Assembly (NCBI GenBank): GCA_021779935.1
Contig: JAJXZT010000062.1
Span: 1-64,000 of the forward strand
Length of the DNA stretch: 64,000 bases
Direction of reading: 5' to 3'
From: Acidobacteriota bacterium
GTDB taxonomy: Bacteria; Acidobacteriota; Terriglobia; Terriglobales; Acidobacteriaceae
In this document: in pieces, positions 26,853-36,596 of the stretch
Position numbering within the stretch: the first letter of the stretch is position 1
How the letters are laid out: each line of letters starts with the position of its first letter
Translations under genes and position numbers: made by a program
The notes under the pieces: generated by a model
Told to the model about the DNA's origin: nothing
The model's input: the letters and a program-made list of their open reading frames with translations, nothing else
The model's database searches: none

Positions 26853-26959
26853 GGATGCAATTCCCCAGTGTTTTCTTACCCAGCGGTCACTTCTCTCCGT
26901 TGGTCACCCGGAGAGCCCACACACTGATTCGAGACGTTGCTGAGTCCGTCGTGTCGATT

Positions 26960-28687
26960 TCACACCTGGTATTGTTCGACGAGTTGTTTGAGTTTCTGCC
27001 CCAGTTCGTGCAGGTTCCTGGCCGCGGTTTCCGCCTGCCGGGTGCTGGCAACATTCTGCGTACTGGCCTGCCGGATGTTCTCCATCGCCAGCGCAACCTG
27101 GTCCATCCCCGCCAACTGCTGTTGCGCCGAGGCCGCAATTTGCGTCGCCGACTGCGAAGCTTCCGCGATGCTGTTCGCCAGTTTCTGCACTGACTCGCCC
27201 GCCTCCGACGTCTGCCTGACCCCAGCGTCCACTGCCTTCGTCCCCTGTTCGGTCGCCATCACCGCCGCGCTCGTTGCCTTCTGGATCTCCCCCAAGATGC
27301 TCCGCACCTGTGCCGTCGCCTGCTTCGATTGCTCCGCCAGACTCCGGACCTCCTGCGCCACCACCGCAAAACCCTTGCCCTGCTCCCCGGCCTTCGCCGC
27401 CTCAATCGCCGCATTCACCGCCAACAGATTCGACTGGTCCGCAAGGTCATTCACGCTGGCAACAATCTCGCCGATCGCCTGGCTCTGCTCGCTCAGCCGC
27501 ACGATGCTTTCGGCAATCAGCCCCATCTGTTCCCGGACGTGCCCCATGCCCGTCACTGCGTCTTCCGACGCCTTCTTACCACTTTGCGTAATCTGCACAG
27601 ACTGCTGCGCGGTTTCCGAGACGTACCGCGCCTTCTGGCTGGAAGCCTGCGCCGTCTGCTTTACCTCCTCCACCGTCGCCGTCGTCTCGCTCACCGCAGT
27701 CGCCGTTTCCGCCGCCCCGGACGCAACCTGCGTCGTCGCCGCCACAATCTCACTCGCAGACGACGCCAGTACGTTGACCGCCTCTTTTGTCTCCGTATTC
27801 AGCCGTTTCAGATTCTCCAGCATCGCGGCAAAAGCATTTCCCAACACATCCTGGCTTGATCGTGGTGTTACTTGTCCCCGCAGGTCACCGGATGAAATGC
27901 GTTCTGCGGCACGTGCCATTTCCTGAAGAAACTCGACCATTCGGGAAAATGATCGCGCGAGAACAGCCACTTCATCCGTCCGACTCCCGACGGAGACATT
28001 CACGGCGAGATTCCCTAAAGCGATTTGTTCAGCTGCGGCAGCAGTTTCGTTGAGTGGCTTGGCAATGTTGCGAGCAACCAGGAAACCGATGAGAGTGACA
28101 AACACAATGGCCAACACCGTTCCCAGAACAATGACCGTCCGGGTAAATCGATCAGTGGCTTTTGCTTGCGAATCGCGCGCTGCCAGGAGGTCGCTTTCCT
28201 CCTTGTCCATTTCGTTGAGGATCTTCCGGATGTTGTCCATGACAGTTTTCCCTTTGTCGGTCAGGACAACTTGTGTGGCAGCCTGTATTCCTTTGTCTTT
28301 CCGGAGCTTGATGGTTTCGTCGAGTTCCTGTTGTTTCTGCGCAATTAGCGGCTCAAGCTCCTGAATCCGTTGCTGCTGATTAGAATTGTCCGCAGTCAAC
28401 TGCTTGAGACTTTGAACCGAGCCATTAATGGAAGCAGTTGCCGAGTTATACGGCGCCAGGTAGCTCCTCTCTCCCGTGATGATGTATCCGCGCTGGCCGG
28501 TCTCGGCATCCTGGAGGTTTGACAGTAGCTCGCGTAGCTTCCATCGAACATGGTTCGTATGCGAAACCAGATTGGCGGTTTGAATGAGCCTCGCTGTGTT
28601 TGTATACGAGATCGTTCCGATGACAAGAAGCAGGGCTAACGCTACGCTGAAGCCGGCTCCAATCTTTGTTCCGACAGACCATTTCAT
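26960..28687 (-). CDS. Methyl-accepting chemotaxis receptor with CHASE3-like sensor
   Basis: The 575-residue receptor has a membrane helix at about 8-30 ([16 protein letters not shown]), a helical CHASE3-like periplasmic domain (about 35-180, with [14 protein letters not shown]), and a second membrane helix (about 188-208, [18 protein letters not shown]). HAMP and a long cytoplasmic signalling coiled coil follow, with the tip [20 protein letters not shown] and EVRSLAEQS. It senses an unknown signal and controls CheA. The gene overlaps the preceding cheW by 4 bases (ATGA), so the two are translated together. Confidence 0.93.
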   Translation of the reverse strand: MKWSVGTKIGAGFSVALALLLVIGTISYTNTARLIQTANLVSHTNHVRWKLRELLSNLQDAETGQRGYIITGERSYLAPYNSATASINGSVQSLKQLTADNSNQQQRIQELEPLIAQKQQELDETIKLRKDKGIQAATQVVLTDKGKTVMDNIRKILNEMDKEESDLLAARDSQAKATDRFTRTVIVLGTVLAIVFVTLIGFLVARNIAKPLNETAAAAEQIALGNLAVNVSVGSRTDEVAVLARSFSRMVEFLQEMARAAERISSGDLRGQVTPRSSQDVLGNAFAAMLENLKRLNTETKEAVNVLASSASEIVAATTQVASGAAETATAVSETTATVEEVKQTAQASSQKARYVSETAQQSVQITQSGKKASEDAVTGMGHVREQMGLIAESIVRLSEQSQAIGEIVASVNDLADQSNLLAVNAAIEAAKAGEQGKGFAVVAQEVRSLAEQSKQATAQVRSILGEIQKATSAAVMATEQGTKAVDAGVRQTSEAGESVQKLANSIAEASQSATQIAASAQQQLAGMDQVALAMENIRQASTQNVASTRQAETAARNLHELGQKLKQLVEQYQV

Positions 28688-29349
28688 AGACTTGTCTCCG
28701 TTTGAATTTCCGCTTCCCGGTGCAACAGGATGCTCCTATCCGAAAGGAGCCGTTTCACGTCCAGAATGACTACCCGATCCCGGGTGACGCCGCGGAGATA
28801 CTCTGCGCGAATCCCAGTCAGCGTGGGGAGGGACGTCATAACTTCCAAGGGCGAGATGGAACGTATACCTACAATTTGGTCGGCCAGGATGCCGATCTCC
28901 ATGCTGGCAGCGTGGACGATGAGAAGTTTGTTGAGGTCGGTTAATCCCTTCGCGGGCAACCCAAACAGCTTCTTAATGTCGACGACAGAAAGTATCTTTC
29001 CGCGCACGTTGACGATGCCAAGCACAAATTCCGGAGTGCACGGCAGAGGAGTGAGTTCCTTCAGCGGATATACTTCGCTGATGAAGGCAGTTTCGAGGGC
29101 ATACTTCTCGTAAGCGAGGATGAACTCGACGACCTGAAAGCTGCCTTCCGGTGTCTCTGGCGACGTGGTTGCGCGCGCAAGCCGCCTCGCGCGGGCGTTG
29201 AGGATTCTCTTCTTTTCGTCTGCGGTTGGGGCGGCTTGCTGCAGGAGAGCTGCCTGCGCAGCTTCCATGCGTCGGCGCACTTCATCCCAATCGATCCGGT
29301 TCGATTGTGTCCTGGTGTCCAGCTTCGACATACCATGGGTACCCGTCAT
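28684..29349 (-). CDS. cheW: CheW-like coupling protein with N-terminal extension
   Basis: The 221-residue protein has a CheW domain from about residue 75 ([20 protein letters not shown], then [20 protein letters not shown]) that links receptor to CheA. The first 70 residues form a charged helical extension ([14 protein letters not shown]) not found in short CheW proteins. It overlaps both the cheR stop and the mcp start by 4 bases. The operon has a second, plain cheW, so the two probably assemble in one array. Confidence 0.9.
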   Translation of the reverse strand: MTGTHGMSKLDTRTQSNRIDWDEVRRRMEAAQAALLQQAAPTADEKKRILNARARRLARATTSPETPEGSFQVVEFILAYEKYALETAFISEVYPLKELTPLPCTPEFVLGIVNVRGKILSVVDIKKLFGLPAKGLTDLNKLLIVHAASMEIGILADQIVGIRSISPLEVMTSLPTLTGIRAEYLRGVTRDRVVILDVKRLLSDRSILLHREAEIQTETSL

Positions 29350-30881
29350 TCTGCGTTCCTTATGGCGCCAGCCGTACGGATGACCTCGATGAGGCGTCCC
29401 GCTGTCATGCCGTCGAACTCACGCACAATCTCCTCCGGCCGATAACGACTGAGCAACGACAATGCATTCTGGAAGTGTCTTGCGGCCTCGACCTTTTTAC
29501 CCTGCATCCGGGCGAGACTTCCGAGAGCGAAATGCGCCGGTACGAATTCTTGATCGAGATAGAGAGTGCTCCGAAACGATTGCACAGCGTCTTCCGTGGC
29601 GCCGCGTTCCTGAAGGATCATGGCCCGAAGAAAATGTGAAGCCGGATTCAGCCTGTCTATCGCGATGGCTTTCTCGCACCATTCAACAGCTTCCGTGAGA
29701 GACCCTTGATTGGCCCGGCATCTCGCGAGAAGCGTCAGAAACTCGGCATCATCGGGTTCCTTTTCCAACGCCGACAACAGAATTGCACCCGCCCTTTCGT
29801 AATCGCCCTGCATGTATAGCCGCTGCGCCTGCTCCTTCGGTGACGGATCGGGAAGAGTTCGTGGCGAGTAGTCGACGTATATAACAGGCGCTGTCACGGC
29901 CTCCACCGCGCTCGATTCCAAAGGCAGGCGGTATTCCTGAATTGTTTTGCAAAGAGAAGTGTCAGACGGCAGTGTGCTCTGTTCAGTATCCTCGAACTTT
30001 GGAAACGCATTTGAGGTTGGGATCGTCTGCGCTCGACGGGCTTTGCGATAAACGATTGTGTCGCCGCAAGGTACAGCTACAAACTGCGATAGAAGCTCCT
30101 GCGAGGCCTCGCTTGGACTAATAATCAACCATCCACCATCGATAAGTGATCTATGGAGTTTGTCGATCACCTGCTTTGCCCGCTCGGGTGTGAAGTACAT
30201 GAGCACATTGCGGCAAATGACGACATCCATGGCGTTCGTGTTGTTATAGACGGAGGGATAGACATCCTCGGCAAGATTGAGATACGAGAAAGTGACCCGT
30301 CTCCTCAAGTGGGGGAGAATCCCGAAATGTCCTTCGTCATTTTTCTTGAAACATCCAGTTTGCAACCATGACGGACAATCCCGGAACGACCAATTGCTGT
30401 ATATGCCGGCAGAAGCTTTTTGCAGAGATTGCGGATTGATGTCGGTGGCAAGGATAAAGGGGTTCCATTCTTTCCATGCTGAAATCATCCGGCTCAGCAG
30501 GATGGCGATTGAGTACGGCTCTTCGCCGCTTGCACAGCCCGCGCTCCAAACCCGGAGCCGACGCTCGCCGTTGCATCGTGAGCGAATCAGCTCGGGGAAA
30601 ATCGTTTCCTCAAGAAACGCAAAGGCTGCCTTATCGCGATAAAAGTAGGTTTCCCCGACCGTGAGATGACTAGCCAGAACCTCAATCTGATGTTTTGAGA
30701 GCGGCGCTGAAATGAGCCATCGAATGCAAGACTCTGCATCCTTGAAATTGAACTCGCGGGCGGCGGCGGAGATTCCACGTCCAAGATCCTTCTGGCGCTC
30801 ACGCGGAAAGTGCAATCCCATGTGCGCAGCAACGTAGCCAGCGAGCTGATCGAGCAAAGCATCTGGGACGCTATGAACCAC
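29346..30881 (-). CDS. cheR: Chemotaxis methyltransferase CheR with C-terminal TPRs
   Basis: The 511-residue protein has a CheR methyltransferase domain (about 1-270). Motifs include TVGETYFYRD, RVWSAGCASGEEPYSIA for S-adenosylmethionine binding, and VICRNVLMYF. TPR repeats lie at about 355-490 (YMQGDYERAGAILLSALEKEPDD and following), which usually bind partner proteins. It methylates receptor glutamates. The TPR fusion is common in non-flagellar chemosensory systems. It lies 11 bases after cheW and overlaps the next cheW. Confidence 0.94.
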   Translation of the reverse strand: MVHSVPDALLDQLAGYVAAHMGLHFPRERQKDLGRGISAAAREFNFKDAESCIRWLISAPLSKHQIEVLASHLTVGETYFYRDKAAFAFLEETIFPELIRSRCNGERRLRVWSAGCASGEEPYSIAILLSRMISAWKEWNPFILATDINPQSLQKASAGIYSNWSFRDCPSWLQTGCFKKNDEGHFGILPHLRRRVTFSYLNLAEDVYPSVYNNTNAMDVVICRNVLMYFTPERAKQVIDKLHRSLIDGGWLIISPSEASQELLSQFVAVPCGDTIVYRKARRAQTIPTSNAFPKFEDTEQSTLPSDTSLCKTIQEYRLPLESSAVEAVTAPVIYVDYSPRTLPDPSPKEQAQRLYMQGDYERAGAILLSALEKEPDDAEFLTLLARCRANQGSLTEAVEWCEKAIAIDRLNPASHFLRAMILQERGATEDAVQSFRSTLYLDQEFVPAHFALGSLARMQGKKVEAARHFQNALSLLSRYRPEEIVREFDGMTAGRLIEVIRTAGAIRNAE

Positions 30882-30892
30882 GAAGGGGCTCC

Positions 30893-31351
30893 CTAGTTAC
30901 CGTTGAGAATTTCGTCTAGCTTTGCCGCCTCAGCAAGCGAGAGAAACAGATCGAGATCGTGAACCAGAATGACTCCATCATCGAGTTTCACTACTCCCGC
31001 CAAATATTCCAGCGAAGGAAAGATTGTGCTTGCTGACGTGATCTCTGCTGCCGGCTTTTCGACCGTGCCGACGACGCTATCCACTACCAGGCCCACGATG
31101 CGTCCTTCGGTGTGAGCAATGATCAGAAAATCGCCTGGATCGATTTCTCGTTCCGGTAAATGAAATCTCTGCCGGATGTTCATCACGGGAATGATTGTGC
31201 CTTCCACGTTGACGATACCGAGAACTACCGCCGGCGCTTTCGGAAGGGGAGTGACCTCTACTGCTGGAAGAATTCGCAAAACTGTGGCTAGAGGCAGCGC
31301 ATACCGGCGCTCATCGAGCGTAAAAACCACCAGATGGTAGACTTCGACCAT
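30893..31351 (-). CDS. cheW: CheW coupling protein, first gene of the chemosensory operon
   Basis: The 152-residue protein is a plain CheW: VFTLDERRYALPLATVLRI, then VLGIVNVEGTIIPVMNIRQR and IVGLVVDSVVGTVE. It couples receptors to CheA. It is the first gene of the leftward operon, so its promoter must lie in 31352-31906. The product is of normal length. Confidence 0.93.
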   Translation of the reverse strand: MVEVYHLVVFTLDERRYALPLATVLRILPAVEVTPLPKAPAVVLGIVNVEGTIIPVMNIRQRFHLPEREIDPGDFLIIAHTEGRIVGLVVDSVVGTVEKPAAEITSASTIFPSLEYLAGVVKLDDGVILVHDLDLFLSLAEAAKLDEILNGN

Positions 31352-31906
31352 AGGCCCTCAAAAGGCACCGGTATGTATGAATGATGAGTTTCCGCTGGTC
31401 GGCCCCACAACCGCCCATTTGCCAGAATTGATCCTGACATCGTAGTACGGACCGTCAAATCCTGACGGAGGTGGTTACATCGTTCAGGATACTCTGATAA
31501 AAACTGGAACAGATGTTACATAAAGTTACGCTGTTATTCCAGATTATTGTCATGGCGGCTCACGTATCGAGTTTTCTGGATGGACTCCCAAGCTTGGTTC
31601 TCTTAATGCAAGCAGCCCGACGGCCCTGAGCGAGAGAGCGTCCGAGAAACGACCAATGAGCAACTTCTCAGGTTTGTGATGGCACCGCACAAGAACAGAT
31701 TGACCGAGTTCGCGCTTGGACACTTCGAGTCCAAGCCGGCATTCCGCCACTGCCTGATTTTGATAGAAGTGGAGTGGGACTTATCGTGGCCGACCACTTG
31801 TCCGTTCCGCACCAATTCCGCTTTCGAGGCGAACAATGACGGGTTATCAATGGTTTTGGCAGTCCCGGATAGCCTGTAAGTTGTTGAATTTCCAATTACG
31901 AGGCTT
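31352..31906. promoter_or_regulatory. Non-coding stretch: chemosensory operon promoter region up to the tRNA fragment
   Basis: The 555 bases hold no supported gene. The chemosensory operon promoter should be in the AT-rich part around 31480-31550. I could not pick a convincing -35/-10 pair. Open frames on the minus strand here run through the tRNA fragment and are artefacts. Confidence 0.4.
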
Positions 31907-31953
31907 TTGACACGGTAGAGGTCAGGAGTTCGAGTCTCCTCGTGCCTACCATT
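31907..31953 (+). repeat. 3' fragment of tRNA-Val(GAC); left copy of a candidate attachment site
   Basis: TTGACACGG at 31907 matches the anticodon loop (GAC) and start of the 3' anticodon stem. The T arm is AGGAG-TTCGAGT-CTCCT, and the acceptor strand with CCA ends at 31951. The 5' half of a tRNA is absent: the bases before the loop do not pair with GGTAG. From 31912 it is repeated at 47880-47921 with one mismatch in 42 bases. It is a tRNA 3' end of the kind left by integrase-mediated insertion. Confidence 0.8.
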
Positions 31954-32444
31954 TCTTTTCAGCAACTTAGAATCGATTTACGTCTTCCTCTCTATACACA
32001 ATAAAGCACATTATCTTCAATCTTCCTGTGCTTCTGGCGCCGCCGGGAGCGGCGCGTTGTGAACCATTGCTACCGCCTTCCCTTGGGTTGATCTGGCCAG
32101 TCTTTTTGTCCCAAGCGCACAGTTAGTCTTCGGCTGGTTAAGGTTGAGACAGGTCGCGGTTAGACGCGATCTGTCTGACGAACTCGCTGGGTAACCTCTC
32201 TCCAAGACACAGGCGCAGATCTCTATAGTACGAAGTGGGACGATCACGCCGCACAACCGTGCCCGACTGTTCACTTTTGACCAGTATTTACCATCCTGCA
32301 CTTCGACAATGACAACGACCAAGTTTCTGTCAGCCGGCTGTGCCTTCCACAGCGGTGTAACGAACACTTTCCCGTGGCGCGTGTTACTCGGTTCACGAAC
32401 TCGGAGACCTGCTACAGGAACAAATTGAAGTCAGCCCGCGAGTA
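31954..32444. other. Left end of the island without a clear gene
   Basis: A 116-codon frame on the minus strand (32017-32367) is the longest but has no ribosome site or family character. Nothing else is seen. The stretch could be the scar of a lost integrase gene. Confidence 0.3.
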
Positions 32445-32651
32445 ATGGCTGGCCAAGAAAAGGCGGTAAGCGCAATGAACGGTGACATTCAAGCCGCCAG
32501 AACTCTTCTGGCGGAACTCCGGGAGGCTTATCGTGGCCTGCCTAGACATGTTCAGGTGCAAGTCATGTGCCTGTTGCGCGAGAACACTCTCGCAGAAACA
32601 ATCCCGCGGCAAGCAAGCAAGTTGACGTTCGAGGTGGCAAGGCAGTCTTGA
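32445..32651 (+). CDS. Small hypothetical protein, 68 residues
   Basis: The product is alpha-helical in character (AARTLLAELREAYRGLPRHV, then VMCLLRENTLAET) with a balanced composition, better than neighbouring open frames. No family is recognised and no strong ribosome site precedes the ATG. It lies about 200 bases before the stress-protein gene, in the same orientation. It could be a real small gene or a chance frame. Confidence 0.3.
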   Translation: MAGQEKAVSAMNGDIQAARTLLAELREAYRGLPRHVQVQVMCLLRENTLAETIPRQASKLTFEVARQS

Positions 32652-32847
32652 GCAGTGTCAATGCTCAGCTTCGAAACCCTGACTTACTGGCGAAGCAAGG
32701 ATTTTTGCTGTGTCAACGCGAACGGCGCCGTCCCGGTTCCGAAGATGGCGCTTCCCTGCCGATGGAAATCGCGCAGTACGCGCACGTGGAAGTGACAACC
32801 CATGCGGCGCAGACGACAACGCATTAAATTTTAACGAGAGGATACAT

Positions 32848-33402
32848 ATGTCTGACAGCAATTCCGGGTCTGAAATGAATGCAATGGTTGCGGCCTACAA
32901 CACTCACGTCGAGGCTGAAGCGGCCGTTGAGGAACTTAACAAGTCTGGATTCGACATGAAAAAGCTGTCGATCGTGGGCAGGGATTACCACACCGAAGAG
33001 CACATCATCGGCTTCTACAACGCCGGGGACCGCATGAAGTATTGGGGCAAGACGGGGGCGTTCTGGGGCGGCATATGGGGGATGCTATTTGGAGCAGCAT
33101 TCTTTGTCATCCCGGGGCTGGGACCTATCCTGGTGGCGGGACCGCTGGTGGCCTGGATCGTTGGTGCACTGGAAGGCGCCGCTATCGTCGGTGGAATAAG
33201 CGCCGTCGGCGCAGGTCTGTTTAGCTTGGGGATCCCCAAGGACAGCGTGCTGCAGTACGACACGGCACTCAAAGCGAACAAGTTCCTTCTTGTGGCTCAC
33301 GGTACCGCAACCGAGGTCACCAAGGCAAAAGACATCATTCACACGACCAATCCTATCGATGTAAACCTTCATTTGAGACTTTCGGAAACGAAAGCAGCGT
33401 AG
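32848..33402 (+). CDS. Membrane stress protein with glycine-zipper segment (general stress protein 17M / DUF1269-like)
   Basis: The 184-residue protein has an N-terminal domain of the general-stress-protein 17M type (AAYNTHVEAEAAVEELNKSG and LSIVGRDYH). A long Gly/Ala-rich hydrophobic region follows (about 70-130: GAFWGGIWGMLFGAAFF, GPLVAWIVGALEG), and a C-terminal domain includes SVLQYDTALKANKFLL. It is probably a membrane-bound stress protein; its reaction is unknown. I chose the ATG at 32848 behind GAGAGGA; the frame is open further upstream. It is the first convincing gene of the island. Confidence 0.75.
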   Translation: MSDSNSGSEMNAMVAAYNTHVEAEAAVEELNKSGFDMKKLSIVGRDYHTEEHIIGFYNAGDRMKYWGKTGAFWGGIWGMLFGAAFFVIPGLGPILVAGPLVAWIVGALEGAAIVGGISAVGAGLFSLGIPKDSVLQYDTALKANKFLLVAHGTATEVTKAKDIIHTTNPIDVNLHLRLSETKAA

Positions 33403-33555
33403 TCGTGGCCATACCCGGCGTTGAGATGGCGCCGGGTATGGTTTTCTTGTCGCGTGACTGTTATCTGAAATCGTCTCCTGAGCGCCCGGGATCGCGATCT
33501 TCGTGGATGGTGGCAGGGCTGATTATTCCGCCTTCGTGCGAGGACAGAAAAGACG

Positions 33556-34179
33556 ATGAAGAACACGATTGCAATCACCTGCGTGTTTCTGGATATCGGC
33601 GGGGTTCTGCTCACGGACGGGTGGGATCACAATGCCCGCAAGCGGGCGGCGACGAACTTCAATCTGAAGTTGGCCGAGATGGAGGATCGACATCATCTGA
33701 CCTTCGACATCTACGAGGAGGGAAAGCTCACGTTGGAAGAGTATTTAGGCCGGGTAGTTTTCTACCAGAAGCGCCCGTTTACCCGTGCTCAGTTTCGGCG
33801 CTTCATGTTCGCGCAATCGAAACCTTATCCCCAGATGATCGAACTAGTGCGCAAGCTCAAGGCAAAGTATGGGCTGAAGATCGCCGTGGTCAGCAACGAA
33901 GCACGAGAACTGAATTCGTATCGAATTCAAAAATTCAAGCTGGACGGGCTTGTGGATACTTTCATTTCCTCCTGCTTCGTCCACCTTCGCAAGCCCGATG
34001 CGGACATCTTTCGTCTTGCACTGGACCTTGTCCAGGCGCCAGCCCAGCAGGTTCTCTATATCGAAAATACCCCGATGTTCGTCCGGATCGCAGAGGGCTT
34101 GGGGATTCGAAGCATTCTTCACGCGGATTACAGGTCGACGTGCGCGAAATTGGCTTCGTTCGGATTGAACAATGACTAA
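33556..34179 (+). CDS. HAD-family hydrolase (HAD-IA like)
   Basis: The 207-residue protein has the HAD motif I variant FLDIGGVLLTDGW. The second Asp of DxD is replaced by Gly, as in the FDIGGVL subset of the family. Motif II is in VVSNEARELN, motif III Lys in HLRKPDADIF, and motif IV in YIENTPMFVR, where the usual paired acids are weak. It may be a phosphatase with unusual specificity or reduced activity. The substrate is unknown. It precedes ackA by 10 bases, in one operon, so a sugar- or acyl-phosphate is an attractive but unproven substrate. Confidence 0.75.
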   Translation: MKNTIAITCVFLDIGGVLLTDGWDHNARKRAATNFNLKLAEMEDRHHLTFDIYEEGKLTLEEYLGRVVFYQKRPFTRAQFRRFMFAQSKPYPQMIELVRKLKAKYGLKIAVVSNEARELNSYRIQKFKLDGLVDTFISSCFVHLRKPDADIFRLALDLVQAPAQQVLYIENTPMFVRIAEGLGIRSILHADYRSTCAKLASFGLNND

Positions 34180-34189
34180 GGAGCCGTCT

Positions 34190-35425
34190 ATGAATCCAGC
34201 TAGCCTGCACATCCTGACGATCAATGGCGGCTCGTCGAGCATCAAGTTCGCGCTGTTCGATGCGGGTGACTCGCTCCGACGGATTCTAGAGGGCGGGATC
34301 GAGCGGATTGGGCTGCCGGGAGCCACATTGCAAGTGAAGGGTTTGAAGAAGGCGGATAACTTTTCGCGATTGGTGACGGCTCCGAATCACACGGTGGCGG
34401 TGGACACGCTGATGGATTGGATTGAGGAACGCGGCGGGCGTGACTCATTAACCGCAGTGGGGCATCGCGTGGTGCATGGTGGGCCAAAGTATTTCAAACC
34501 GCAGCGAATTACTGCCGAAATGGTTGAGGAACTACACCGGCTCAGTCCATTCGATCCTGACCATTTGCCGGAAGAGATCCTGCTAACCGAGGCGTTTCAT
34601 CGCCGATTTCCTGACCTGCCCCAAGTGGCGTGCTTCGACACGGCCTTTCACCATGACCTGCCGCGCGTGGCCCATCTGTTGCCGATTCCGCGCCGCTATG
34701 AGGCACAGGGTGTGCGGCGGTACGGGTTTCATGGGCTGTCTTATGAGTTCCTGATGGGAGAACTCGCACGCCGGGCCGGAACGGAAGCGGCACAAGGCCG
34801 GATCATCCTTGCCCATCTCGGTAACGGCGCGAGCCTGGCGGCGGTGCGTGACGGCAAATCCATCGACACGAGCATGAGTTTCACCCCGGCCGCCGGAGTG
34901 CCGATGAGCACCCGCTCCGGCGATCTCGATCCCGGGCTGGTTTGGTATCTCGCGCGCACCGAAAAAATGAGTGCGAAGCAATTCAACGAGATGGTCAATT
35001 TCCAGTCTGGACTGCTCGGCGTGTCGGAGACCAGTTCCGACATGCACGACTTGCTGGAGCACGAGACGCAGGACGTGCGCGCGGCTGAAGCGATCGCGCT
35101 GTTTTGCTACCAGGTCAAGAAGTGGCTCGGCGCATTCGCAGCGGCGTTAGGCGGGCTGGACACGTTGGTGTTCGCCGGCGGTATCGGAGAGAACGCACCT
35201 GCGGTTCGCGCAAGGATCTGCGATGGCCTGGGATTCCTTGGAATCGAACTCGAAGAAAAACGAAACGCTGCAAATGAGGGCGTGATTTCTGTGGCGGCCA
35301 GCCGGGTTGCGGTCCGCGTCATTCGCACGGACGAAGAACTGACGATTGCGCGCTCGGTGTGCCGCGTTCTCGGATTTGCCGTGGACAGCACAAAAGAAAC
35401 TTCCAACCAATCGAAATCAGGCTGA
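34190..35425 (+). CDS. ackA: Acetate kinase
   Basis: The 411-residue protein has the acetokinase signatures: LTINGGSSSIKFALF at the N-terminus, HRVVHGG, RRYGFHGLSYEF, HLGNGASLAAV and FAGGIGENAPAVR. It converts acetyl phosphate and ADP to acetate and ATP. With the phosphoketolase encoded 1.6 kb downstream it would recover one ATP per acetyl phosphate. I chose the ATG at 34190, behind AAGGAG, rather than the in-frame ATG at 34172 that overlaps the HAD gene. The last third of the gene is partly duplicated at 36894-36983. Confidence 0.95.
   Translation: MNPASLHILTINGGSSSIKFALFDAGDSLRRILEGGIERIGLPGATLQVKGLKKADNFSRLVTAPNHTVAVDTLMDWIEERGGRDSLTAVGHRVVHGGPKYFKPQRITAEMVEELHRLSPFDPDHLPEEILLTEAFHRRFPDLPQVACFDTAFHHDLPRVAHLLPIPRRYEAQGVRRYGFHGLSYEFLMGELARRAGTEAAQGRIILAHLGNGASLAAVRDGKSIDTSMSFTPAAGVPMSTRSGDLDPGLVWYLARTEKMSAKQFNEMVNFQSGLLGVSETSSDMHDLLEHETQDVRAAEAIALFCYQVKKWLGAFAAALGGLDTLVFAGGIGENAPAVRARICDGLGFLGIELEEKRNAANEGVISVAASRVAVRVIRTDEELTIARSVCRVLGFAVDSTKETSNQSKSG
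35294..35378 (+). repeat. 85-bp direct repeat, copy A (inside ackA)
   Basis: This stretch near the ackA 3' end matches 36894-36978 at 82 of 85 positions, exactly 1600 bases away. The three differences are at 35319, 35359 and 35375. The copy in ackA is in its normal reading frame. Confidence 0.95.
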
Positions 35426-35515
35426 TTGGCAGGGCCTCAGGCCGTTAATCGTAGTGGCGTGGTGAAGTCGTAGTGAAATTGTGGATTATGCAGGCGCAAT
35501 AGCAACGGGGGGCAA

Positions 35516-36376
35516 ATGCTCGATGGCGTAATGCTTCTATGGTTTCTTCTTACCGCGCTATCGCTGTTGTTTGTGGTGATTGACATTCGCACCACGCCGG
35601 CTTCGCCTGTCCTCAAGTGGGGGTTCATATTGCTCATCGCATACACGGGGCCACTGGGGGCCTTTCTGTATGTATTAGGTTGTCGCGAACCACTGCCCGG
35701 AATACACGAGCGCTATATCGCGACACGCTGGAAACAGGTTTTAGGTTCGACCATGCATTGTGTAGCCGGCGACGGCGTGGGAATCCTGGCGGGCGCGGTC
35801 ATCGCGAGCGTGTTTCATTTACCGAAAGTTACAGATATTGCGCTCGAGTACGCCCTGGGCTTCGGCTTTGGATGGAGTGTCTTCCAATCACTATTCATGC
35901 GGGGTATGGCAGGGGGTTCCTATGTGCGGGCGCTATCCAGCACTTTCTTCCCCGAGTTGCTGTCGATGAACTGCCTCATGGCCGGCATGGTGCCGGTGAT
36001 GACCTTGGCAATGATACATGCGCCGGCGAGTCACAATCCATCTGGACCGACATTCTGGTTCATTATGTCCATGGCCCTCCTGGTTGGTTTCCTCTCCGCG
36101 TATCCCATGAATTGGTGGTTGGTATCCCGGCACTTGAAGCACGGCATGATGACCGTGCGCCCCCCGAACGAGTCTGCAAACGGTGCGGCACATGGAACCA
36201 CGCATGACATTCACAAGCCAAGCGAGCCCACTGGCGACATGCAACAAAAGAGCATGCCTCCAATGGGTGGCGATGTGAACCCGGTATCAAACAGCGTCCT
36301 CGCTTGGATGACAATCCTCTCGTTTCTGGTATTTGGATTGGGGCTGTTCATCGCTGTCGTTTTTGGCGGCTTATAG
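35516..36376 (+). CDS. DUF4396 membrane protein
   Basis: The 286-residue protein starts with a hydrophobic helix (LLWFLLTALSLLFVVID) and has about six membrane helices, including FILLIAYTGPLGAFLYVLG and FFPELLSMNCLMAGMVPVM, the latter typical of DUF4396. Between residues 215 and 265 is a soluble His/Met-rich segment (HGTTHDIH, MQQKSMPPMGG), then a final helix. A metal, possibly copper, is suggested by that segment and by the YHS protein encoded next, but no function is established. ACGGGGGGC precedes the ATG. Confidence 0.75.
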   Translation: MLDGVMLLWFLLTALSLLFVVIDIRTTPASPVLKWGFILLIAYTGPLGAFLYVLGCREPLPGIHERYIATRWKQVLGSTMHCVAGDGVGILAGAVIASVFHLPKVTDIALEYALGFGFGWSVFQSLFMRGMAGGSYVRALSSTFFPELLSMNCLMAGMVPVMTLAMIHAPASHNPSGPTFWFIMSMALLVGFLSAYPMNWWLVSRHLKHGMMTVRPPNESANGAAHGTTHDIHKPSEPTGDMQQKSMPPMGGDVNPVSNSVLAWMTILSFLVFGLGLFIAVVFGGL

Positions 36377-36596
36377 CGTGTTGGCGGATTGAGAGGCATA
36401 ACAATGCCGACGGATATAACGAAATTTCTATGGCGGCCAGAGCACTTTACACCTGGGACATCCTGCCTGCTCCCGCCCTGCGCTCGACGTTGATGTCCAC
36501 GAGCACGGTGATCGTGGCTGTCAAGGCACGGTTGCTAAGAACGAAGGAATGATCAGTCACGCGAAACAACGTGACACCAACAATCAGGAAAGGACC

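Noticed and set aside
31907-31951. Complete functional tRNA at the left repeat
   Set aside because: The anticodon stem partner, D arm and acceptor 5' strand are missing upstream, so only a 3' half is present. The same holds for the right copy.
31603-31965. 120-codon minus-strand frame beginning MLKRNGRHEETRTPD
   Set aside because: The ETRTPD part is the antisense of the tRNA 3' end. This is a well-known artefact of open frames across tRNA genes, and the same residues reappear antisense to the second repeat at about 47880-47921.
32017-32367. 116-codon minus-strand gene at the left end of the island
   Set aside because: No ribosome site, no family similarity and composition like non-coding sequence; reported only as a gap.
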